A DNA stretch of 64,000 nucleotides from Leptodactylus fallax (taxonomy: Eukaryota; Chordata; Amphibia; Anura; Leptodactylidae), in assembly GCA_947044405.1 (NCBI GenBank), contig CAMRHE010000054.1:6401501-6465500 (forward strand), in the 5' to 3' direction. The translations under genes were made by a program, and so were the position numbers. The number at the start of each line of letters is the position of its first letter. The stretch's first letter is position 1. Of the stretch, positions 56,300-64,000 are shown one piece after another. The notes under the pieces were generated by a model. That model was not told where the DNA came from and did not search any database. It worked only from the letters and a program-made list of their open reading frames with translations.

Positions 56300-56455
56300 T
56301 TGCAGGGAGCATTGGAGCCCTCTATCTCACTGTACCAGTTGGTCACTGTTAGCATTGTACTCATTTTTGAGTATTGTGTGTATTGTATGTAAATTCTCAA
56401 ATGTACAGAACCATGGAATTAATGATCCTCTAAAAATAAATAATCATAATATCAG
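56300..56455 (+). mobile_element. L2-type LINE 3' tail fragment
   Basis: CCCTCTATCTCACTGTACCA, GTTGGTCACTGTTAGC, ACCATGGAATTAATGATCCT and AAAATAAATAATCATAAT match the tail at 62825-62942 in order. No coding part is retained. It lies directly downstream of the CR1 copy. Confidence 0.65.
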
Positions 56456-56690
56456 AAGAGGGGGAGAGTGATACTCTGGTAGACCTAGTAGCTACAGCGA
56501 AAGAGGTTGGGTATTGCGCAATGCACAAATGTAGAGACAAGTGTAAATGTGGGACAATGTGGTGATTTTGTGGGGTGAGATCCCCATCTAGCGGCTATAC
56601 CCCAAACATGTATTGTCCTAGAAACTCAGACTTGTGTAGGGCTTGGTGAAGACAAAGGGGTTTCTTATAGCATGTCCTCCTATATACAGT
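56456..56690. other. No recognised feature
   Basis: Short unclassified stretch before Tc1 copy 4. Confidence 0.45.
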
Positions 56691-56696
56691 GGGGAA

Positions 56697-58272
56697 AAAA
56701 AAAGTATTTAGTCAGCCACCACTTGTGCAAGTTCTCCCACTTGAAAAGATGAGAGAGGCCTGTAATTGACATCATAGGTAGACCTCAACTATGAGAGACA
56801 AAATGAGAAAACAAATCCAGAAAATCACATTGTCTTATTTTTAAAGAACTTCTTTGCAAATTATGGTGGAAAATAAGTATTTGGTCAATAACAAAAGTTC
56901 ATCTCAATACTTTGTTATATATCCTTTGTTGGCAATGAAAGAGGTCAAACGTTTTCTGTAAGTCTTCACAAGGTTGGCACACACTGGTGCTGGTATGTTG
57001 GCCCACTCCTCCATGCAGATCTCCTCTAGAGCAGTGATGTTTTGGGGCTGTCGCTGGGCAATACGGACTTTCAACTCCCTCCAAAGGTTTTCTATGGGGT
57101 TGAGATCTGGAGACTGGTTAGGCCACTCCAGGACCATGAAATGCTTCTTACGAAACCACTCCTTCATTGCCCTGGTGGTGTGCTTGGGTTCATTGTCATG
57201 CTGAAAGACCCTGCCACGTTTCATCTTCCTTGCTGATGGAAGGAGGTTTCCACTCAAAATCTCACGATACATGGCCCCATTCATTCTTTCATGTACACGG
57301 ATCAGTCGTCCTGGTCCATTTGCAGAGAAACAGCCCCAAAGCATGATGTTGCCACCCCCATGCTTCACAGTAGGTATGGTGTTCTTTGGATGCAACTCAG
57401 CATTCTCTCTCCTCCAAACACGACGAGTTGTGTTTCTACCAAACAGTTCTACTTTGGTTTCATCTGACCATATGACATTCTCCCAATGCTCTTCTGGAAC
57501 ATCCAAATGCTCTCTAGCACACTTCAGACGGGCCCGGATATGTACTGGCTTAAGCAGGGGGACACGTCTGGTACTGCAGGATCTGAGTCCCTGGCGCGTA
57601 GTGTATTACTGACGGTAGCCTTTGTTACGTTAGTCCCAGCTTTCTGCAGGTCATTCACTAGGTCCCCCATGTGGTTCTGGGATTTTTGCTCACTGTTCTT
57701 GTGATCATTTTGACCCCACGGGGTGATATCTTGCGAGGAGCCCCTGATCGAGGGAGATTATCTGTGGTCTTGTATATTCTTCTAATTATTGCTCCCACAG
57801 TTGATTTTTTCACACCAATCTGCTTGCCTATTGCAGATTCAGTCTTCCCAGCCTGGTGCAGGTCTACAATTTTGTTTCTGGTGTCCTTCCACAGCTCTTT
57901 GGCCTTCACCATAGTGGAGGTTGGAGTGTGACTGAGGTTGTGGACAGGTGTCTTTTATGCTGATAACAATGTCAAACAGGTGCCATTACTACAGGTAATG
58001 AGTGGAGGACAGAGGAGTCTCTTAAAGAAGAAGTTACAGGTCTGTGAGAGTCAGAAATCTTGCTTGTTTGTAGGTGACCAAATACTTATTTTCCACCATA
58101 TTTTGCAAATAAATTCTTAAAAAATCTGACAATGTGATTTTCTCGATATGTTTTCTCATTTTGTCTCTCATAGTTGAGGTTTACCTATGATGTCAATTAC
58201 AGGCCTCTCTCATCTTTTTAAGTGGGAGAACTTGCACAATTGGTGGCTGACTAAATACTTTTTTCCCTACTG
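56697..58272 (-). mobile_element. Tc1-like transposon copy 4 (decayed)
   Basis: TA at 56695-56696 precedes CAGTGGGGAAAAAAAAAGTA. The right TIR ends TTTTTTCCCTACTG at 58272 and continues with the same CATACAGTATATATTGTGAG extension as copy 3. It has long TIRs and a minus-strand transposase pseudogene. Confidence 0.92.
56904..57912 (-). pseudogene. Tc1-family transposase pseudogene, copy 4
   Basis: The start is at 57912 ([14 protein letters not shown]). Relative to copy 2 there is a small deletion near 57773-57780 ([11 protein letters not shown]). Frameshifts near 57665 and 57595 and a short deletion at 57225 (SARKMKRG) follow. The 57506-56904 segment retains [26 protein letters not shown] and [15 protein letters not shown]. 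Position 57 is Arg (NLPRSG), unlike copies 1 and 3. Confidence 0.92.
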
Positions 58273-58329
58273 CATACAGTATATATTGTGAGAAGCCGCA
58301 GCCGCAGCCAGACTGAATATAGGCGTGTA

Positions 58330-58469
58330 GCTTGGTGGATGGACAAACCCGCGTGGCTCTCATTCACTTCGATTGGAGTGCCAAAGATAGCCGAAGTCTA
58401 GTACTCAGCTATCTGCAGCACTCCTATTATAGAGAATGGGGGCCACGTGGGCTCGTCCATCCACCAAGC
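58330..58469. repeat. Small fold-back repeat
   Basis: GCTTGGTGGATGGAC at 58330-58344 is exactly inverted at 58455-58469, with further pairing of GTGGCTCTCATTC-type sequence inside. Probably a short MITE. Confidence 0.6.
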
Positions 58470-59091
58470 AGTTATTTTCATTGCTAATGCCGTGATGTTG
58501 ATCTCTGACACTGAAGTAATATAGGAAGAAGAATTCTTTTCTAAACTGTTTTATAACTTTGTATATATTGTGCAACAATAGCAGCATGTGAAGCTAGTAG
58601 CATGTAAACTCAATTTTTAATTTTTATTTTTATTTATTTATTTTTTTTTTTTTTTTGGGGGGGGGGTCTCTTTCCATAGTCCGCCTCAGGCAGCAAAGAG
58701 GCTAGGTTCACCACTGCCCATGTCACATCAGAAATAGGGGATGTGTAATGAAATATGTATATATTATACTGTGTCATAGGTTATGTGTCCATTTATGAAT
58801 TCTCTTATAGCTAAGTTTTTTTTATTCGTTGTTGTAGTTAGGATATTGGCCCTTTATGTAAGTTTCTGTGCTAATGTGCTTCCTGTGTACAGTAATTATA
58901 ATGCACAATCCACAGCTCAGGCTACAGAGAGAGAACAAAGTCCAATGGGCTGAAGTACCTAGTTGCTAATTCAATTGTGGTAATTAACAAGTCATGTGTG
59001 CTGAGTGTAGCAACTCTGGGTCATCTGGGAGTATTGTTGAGGGGGTTACAAGAAGTGAGCAGAGCTGAGGGTCCATAAATGTAAGGAGATA
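58470..59091. other. No firm feature; T/G homopolymers at 58617-58667
   Basis: AT-rich, including a T-run followed by a G-run near 58640-58665. No gene recognised. The last 8 bp (59084-59091) are the left target duplication of the next element. Confidence 0.45.
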
Positions 59092-60213
59092 CAGTGGCGT
59101 AACAAAAGTCTTGTGGGCTCGGGTGCAAACTTTTGTCTGGGGCCCCCTACCCCCTCCCTACAGCAAATTTTTGACAGTGACGGTTACGGGTGCTGCAGCG
59201 GTATCTCAGATATTTGAAAGGGATACAGCTGTAGTACCCACAACTGCACTTATCAAGAATATGATGAGTGCTCAGCTCCTGGCGTATAAAAACAATACTG
59301 GGAGCTGCGTGCTTTGGGAAACAGCTGATGTGCATTGTCCTAACCATATAAGAGATATAAAGATCAGTGGGGTCCAACACCTGGGGCCCCTGCTGATCAA
59401 TTCTTTGAAGTTACTGTGGTACTTTTGTGAGTGCCCTGACTCCCACATAGTATTATATGCGCCACAGTGGCCCCCACACAGCATTACATACTGAACAGTG
59501 GCTCCCACACAGTATTATATGCTCAGCAGTTTTCTCCACACAGTATTGCATGCTCAGCAGTGGCCCCCACACAGTATTATATCCTTCACAGTGGCCCCCA
59601 CTCGGTATTATATGCTCCCAACAGCCACCCTCCACTCCCGTGCTATTATTATACTCTGGGGTCTCCTCAGGCCCCAGAGTATAATAATTGGAGGCCCAGA
59701 GAAGGTGAACAAAAATAACAAACACTAATACTCACCTTGCCTCACCTTTCCTGGGCATCCTGACTCAGTCAGGCTGTCTTCAGCATCTTCGGCCATCTTC
59801 AAACGTCCTTGCTGAGGCCTTTGATTGGTCCTCAGTGGTCACGTGGGGGCGCACTGACGTCATTACGCCGCTGCGCCCCATGTGACCACTGGGGCCTAAT
59901 CACAGGTCTCAGCTTGGCCTCAGTCATATGACGGAACAGCCCTGGAAAAGATGCTAAGCCCAGGAGAGGTGAGTATAAGTATATATTATTTTAAGTCACC
60001 TCCCCTGGGCTAGCATCTATTGCAAAAGGGGCCCGGCGACATCCCGGGGCCCCTTTTCATTTACAATATGTATAGTGGTCGGGGAACCAGGCTTTCCCTG
60101 ACCGCTATCATAGTGGTCCGGGGCCCCAGCCATCTCTAGCTGGCCATGGGCCCCGTACCCCACCAGGCCCGGTCACGGTTGCACCCATTGCGACCACGAT
60201 CGTTACGCCACTG
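59092..60213. mobile_element. hAT element with perfect 8-bp target duplication
   Basis: Left end CAGTGGCGTAAC; right end GTTACGCCACTG, a perfect 12-bp TIR. The duplication AGGAGATA is exact at 59084-59091 and 60214-60221. The interior has a CACAGTATTATATGCTCAGC tandem module (59450-59610), a TATACTCTGGGGTCTCCTCA palindrome module (about 59645-59695) and CTCACCTT/AGGTGAGTATAA. It is 1122 bp long and non-autonomous. Confidence 0.95.
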
Positions 60214-60221
60214 AGGAGATA

Positions 60222-60750
60222 CATGACCTCTTGGTCAGATATTTTGGAGTCACAGCCTAGCATGTCATGTGTCCTTCTTTCTGACTTTAAAGACAGGTCT
60301 GTATTTTATTCCCATTTTATTTTACATTGCTTGTACGTATATGCCTATTTGTTATTAAATCTTTTTGCTTGATAAGCACTGTACTTTTTGTGTATATTAT
60401 ATAAAAAAAATCTTAATAATATTGTCATTGGCTATAAATGTCCCACAAGTCCAAAGAGAGTAAATATTGCTCAGGCTTGTTACCCTTATGTTTGCTATTT
60501 GTTCTGGATGCTTGTATATTGGTGTCTTGTCTACCATAAGTGGCGAGTGGTGACAGCTATTTGTGTGGATGTGAGATTGCAGAAGGTTGCTTCACTCTTG
60601 TGTGTCTTGAGATTTGGAAGGGAATGTGTTTATTCTTTTTTTTTTTTCCGGCTGTTTTCACCTAGCTGTTAAGAGATATTGAGAGCAGTGTTTTACATGA
60701 GGGGACACACAAGTGTCAAACAGACTCCAGGTGGTACAGACAGACTAACA
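60222..60750. other. No firm feature
   Basis: Contains ATTAAATCTTTTTGCTTGAT near 60354, which could be part of an old LTR interrupted by the hAT element at 59092, but this is not established. Confidence 0.35.
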
Positions 60751-60754
60751 GTAA

Positions 60755-61243
60755 AAAGGATACTGTGTGGGGGGGGGGGGCACTGTGGAGCATATTATAC
60801 TGTGGGGGGGCTCTGGGGAACAGTAATGTGCGGGGCCCCTTCACTATTTACATCACATGCCATCTGAAACAGATACTGTGCAATTTAAATAGTGAAGGGA
60901 TTACAGCGCTTGCAAAATCACCACGGTCCCTTCAAACAGCTGATCAGTAGGGGCCCGGGTATTGGACCCTCACTGATCTCTTAGACTGTTAGGACCCCAC
61001 AGATCAGCTGTTTCCTAGAACACGCAGCTCCCAGTATTGTCTACATGCCGGTCGCTGTGCTGCTCACTCACTGTATTCTTGATAACCGCAGGTTGTGGGA
61101 ACCTTATTTGTATCCCTTTCAAGCATCTGAGATACCTCTGCAGCAACCATAACTGTCGCTATCAAGAAGACACTGTAGGAAGGGGGAAGGGGGCCCCGGT
61201 CAAAGTTTGCACTGGGGCCCACAAGACTTTAGTTACACCACTG
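60755..61243 (-). mobile_element. Inverted partial copy of the 59092 hAT family
   Basis: Ends ACTTTAGTTACACCACTG; the reverse complement starts CAGTGGTGTAACTAAAGTCT and continues TTGTGGGCCCCAGTGCAAAC as in 59092-59130. The CTGGGAGCTGCGTG-type block at 59298 recurs inverted near 61025. The distal end is truncated in a G-rich minisatellite remnant (60760-60830). Confidence 0.75.
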
Positions 61244-62069
61244 TTCATAACATTTGTTACTGCAAGCTTTGTTTCACCCGTGAACAAGCCTTTTTAATTG
61301 TTAGTAATAACTGGCTCTGTGCGAGTAATTTCCAAAGGGTGCAATGCAGGGTTGTAGTCCCAAAACAAGTGACAAGGCTCTAGGGTGTGATGGTGGCGCT
61401 TGAAGGTAGGTAAACTTGCTTGGTAAGGATCAATTTCTTGACAGTGAATAGATTTCTACATTTAGATTCTGTCCTCTCTGCTTAATTAAACTCTTTACAT
61501 CTTTCATCAGATTTTGATATGTGAGTGCTGGTCACTGTTGGTTGATGTAGGGAGCAGCGACCTTTGATTGTCACTCAAACAAAACTTAAAGGGCCTCAGT
61601 CTAATATAGTCTAACTGGGTTTACTGTTTACTTCTCAGATGAAGTGGTTTTTCATTGTCATAAACTGTAAAACAGATTTTAATGCCAAAATGGTCATGAG
61701 AAATTCTCTGGCCTCCTCCCCCAATAATGCTGTCTTTCTCATACAGACTATTCCCCATTGCTACACTTTTCCAATATACTTTCTATAAACAGCAGGAAAA
61801 ATCTCATACATATATAAAATAGACATAAGTTTATTGATCCAGTAAAAACACATAAATAAACAATTATATATATACAAAAGTAATAGGGGTGAGACTTAAA
61901 AAGTCAAAAGTACCAGTAATACCTAAATAAAGGTGGCAAAGGGGGTAAATGGTTACATATGTGAATGCTGCCAAATGTAATAATAGCACGCTACCATGTC
62001 TAAACAGCAACTGGGTGCAAACATACAGATGAGGGAACACTCCCTGAACACTTTCAGTATATACCACAG
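61244..62069. other. No recognised feature
   Basis: AT-rich DNA with no supported gene. Confidence 0.5.
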
Positions 62070-62433
62070 ATTGTATATATTGGGGGTAGCAGCAGGATGG
62101 GGGCTTTGTGTAGGTGAGGACAATATGGGTCAGGTGCCTGGAAAAGTAAGGAGCCAAAGATGTCTGTGCTGCAAACTTTAAAGAGACTGGAAGAAATGGT
62201 CATGGCGGTCCAGATGAAAGATACGGGGAATATGAACGATTAGTCAGAGACATCACCTGTAAGTCACTAAATGTTACTGCCCTGTATTCACCTATATCGT
62301 CTGCAGAGCTTTGTGTAGAGCCGATATATACCACTATACGGTCACCGTATAGTGATAATATTGGTATACCTAAGTTGGAGGCCCACTTGGACATGTTCGC
62401 CCCCCCTGTGCTGAACCCCTAGCTACACCTCTG
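62070..62433 (-). mobile_element. Inverted partial copy of the 43496 hAT family
   Basis: The reverse complement starts CAGAGGTGTAGCTAGGGGTT then CAGCACAGGGGGG and matches 43496-43860 in order, including GTGTAGGTGAGGA and GGGGGTAGCAGCAGGATGGG (minus-strand matches). It ends abruptly near 62070. Confidence 0.85.
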
Positions 62434-62754
62434 CTTCACTGGCTACCCGTTGCACAGCGAATAGAGTTCAAAATGCTAATGCTGACATACAAAGCCATCC
62501 ACAACCTGTGCCCTCCATATATCTCCAACCTAATCTCTCGATACCTGCCCGCACGCAACCTCTGATCCTCCAAAGACCTCCTACTCGGCTCTGCTCTTAT
62601 CCACTCTTCACACAATCATCTCCAAAATTTCTCCTGTGCATCCACCATACTCTGGAACCCATTGCCAAGACACATAAGATTGTCCCCCACAATCACAAGC
62701 TTCAAGAAGGCCCTGAAGACTCACCTATTCAGGAAGGCCTACAACCTCCAATAA
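62434..62754 (+). pseudogene. L2/CR1-type LINE RT C-terminal fragment
   Basis: A frame of 106 codons with one internal TGA. LHWLPVAQRIEFKMLMLTYK, AIHNLCPPYISNLI, TILWNPLPRHIRLSPTITSF and KKALKTHLFRKAYNLQ match the thumb/C-terminus of L2/CR1-type RTs. No catalytic motif is present. Confidence 0.8.
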
Positions 62755-62945
62755 CACTACTGTCACCACACCACCACCTGTACAGTCTCTCCCCTCACCT
62801 TCTGTCTCTATCCCTCTTCCCTCATAGATTGTAAACCCTTGCGGGCAGGGCCCTCTATCCCACTGTGCCAGTTGGTCATTGTGTTTGTTTTTTGTATATT
62901 TTGTGTACTGTATGTAAACCCTCAAATCTAAAGCACCATGGAATT
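62434..62945 (+). mobile_element. L2/CR1-type LINE 3' end
   Basis: Carries the C-terminal coding end plus the 3' tail (GATTGTAAACCCTTGCGGGC, CCACTGTGCCAGTTGGTCAT, CACCATGGAATTAATT). It starts exactly where the inverted hAT end stops, so the hAT insertion probably cut it. Confidence 0.8.
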
Positions 62946-64000
62946 AATTGAGAAGGGTTACAGACCAGGAGGACATCATACAGGAATTACTTAGCTAGGG
63001 AAGGTACAATTAAAGGTAGAAGCCATCGGGAGAGACGTAGGCTGAGTACCAGAGTGAGGGGGGGGGGGGGGTTATGGTAAAGGGAAAGTTGAATTCTATT
63101 AGTCAAATATAAATTACAGTGGTATAGGCTTTATGCCATGGTTCCCAGGTGGTGAAGAATTTAGTCCTTGAGACAAGTTCCCAGCTACAAAATTTTTCAA
63201 ACCTATGGAGTTGATTCACTTATTCTCAACACTGGTGAATGGAGGGAGGCTCTGTCTCGCACCATTTTAATGGGATGAGCCAGGTAATTAGGCAGGATAT
63301 TCTTGGTTTGTAGGCTAAGGTAGAGGCCCAAATGAGTATGGTCTCAGGATGGAGGCTAAGATTGTTTTGATTCCTCATTCTATAGCCTCCCAAAAGGGTC
63401 TAATTTTAGAGCTCTCTATTCAATCACTTGATCTCTTCATTCTAGTTCCTCTGCAGTGCAGGACATTTTTCATGTGATTGTGATGTCATCAAAGAGCTGC
63501 ATTTCTTCTAGATGTTGCTTTGCCACAATTTGCATGAAATTACATCAATAACTCTCGGTATTGCTACAGAAACATTCAGGGCACCAGTGGACTCTTTTCA
63601 AAGCATCCTACTTTGCACTGGCAAGCATACAAAGTGCTAGGAGGTTCCCTGGCTTGACCTGACTCCACTACACCCCTAGTACATGCCCTACTACAATTTC
63701 AATATGTATAATGTTCCTGTTCAAAAATCTGTAAAATGTGATAGATATGCAATAATCTGGTAACTGCGAAGTGTATGAAATGACATTTTCAGTTTTAGGA
63801 TAAAATTGTTCAGGGACCAGTCAAACATACAAACGCAAGTATGGCAGTTAAAAATTATCTGGAAAAAGCATGACAAACTGTCAAAGAATGTATCTATATC
63901 TATCTTTCCAGGGCTAAGCAGATGTTATCTCTCTCTGGACAATACATCGCTTTTATTATTGGCCATTGTAAATATGTTCTATTATTTCTAGTTAGGACAT
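62946..64000. other. No recognised feature
   Basis: Mixed composition with a G-run at about 63057-63071. No gene or element recognised up to the window end. Confidence 0.5.

Noticed and set aside
1..64000. Host tRNA, rRNA, snRNA or protein exons
   Set aside because: None recognised on either strand. All convincing protein motifs belong to transposable elements.

Overview
The window looks like intergenic or intronic DNA from a large, repeat-dense vertebrate genome, most likely an anuran amphibian. This is inferred from the mix of repeats: Tc1-like elements with long inverted repeats, many hAT elements with minisatellite interiors, TTAA-flanked (Kolobok/piggyBac-type) elements, CR1 and L2/Rex1-like LINEs, a Tx1-like L1, Penelope-like elements and a tyrosine-recombinase retrotransposon. 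I see no host protein-coding gene, tRNA, rRNA or CRISPR array. All recognisable coding sequence belongs to transposable elements, and nearly all of it is broken. The background is AT-rich; the GC-rich islands are transposons.

Layout. 1-715: hAT ends and a degenerate minisatellite. 1.2-6.6 kb: three TTAA-type elements or fragments, a MITE, a head-to-head pair of Penelope tails and a Tc1-type remnant. 8.3-9.9 kb: decayed Tc1 copy 1. 10-11 kb: another TTAA-type element. About 15.06-20.13 kb: a nearly complete DIRS/Ngaro-type retrotransposon (gag, RT-RNase H, tyrosine recombinase, then an SGNH-hydrolase domain). 22.7-26.6 kb: a minisatellite-filled hAT-like block and three TTAA MITEs in a row. 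27.65-28.53 kb: a TTAA element with clear inverted ends. 28.9-31.1 kb: a striking rearrangement, in which a nearly identical inverted copy of 24505-25855 lies between two direct copies of a roughly 420-bp segment. 31.04-36.27 kb: a hAT element with a perfect 8-bp target duplication, whose minisatellite interior took up a Penelope element and an L2/Rex1-like LINE. 38.52-42.63 kb: a Tc1-type element carrying a second Tc1 element (with the only uninterrupted transposase frame) and a hAT element. 43.5-45.6 kb: another hAT element with a nested fold-back MITE. 46.95-48.55 kb: Tc1 copy 3, one stop codon away from an open frame. 50.9-53.0 kb: L1 remnant split by an LTR-like insert. 53.2-53.9 kb: another Tc1-type remnant. 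54.55-56.2 kb: 5'-truncated CR1 with a long open RT frame. 56.7-58.3 kb: Tc1 copy 4. 59.09-60.21 kb: hAT element with a perfect 8-bp duplication. 60.7-62.9 kb: inverted hAT fragments and an L2-type 3' end.

The elements are linked by nesting and descent, not by a shared pathway. Target-site duplications and nesting order give a relative chronology. The best leads are the hairpin-associated inverted insertion at 28.9-31.1 kb, the YR retrotransposon with a hydrolase domain directly behind a splice-acceptor-like site, the hammerhead-like cores in the Penelope tails, and the comparison of the four Tc1 copies. Family names rest on motif recognition by eye; no database search was run.
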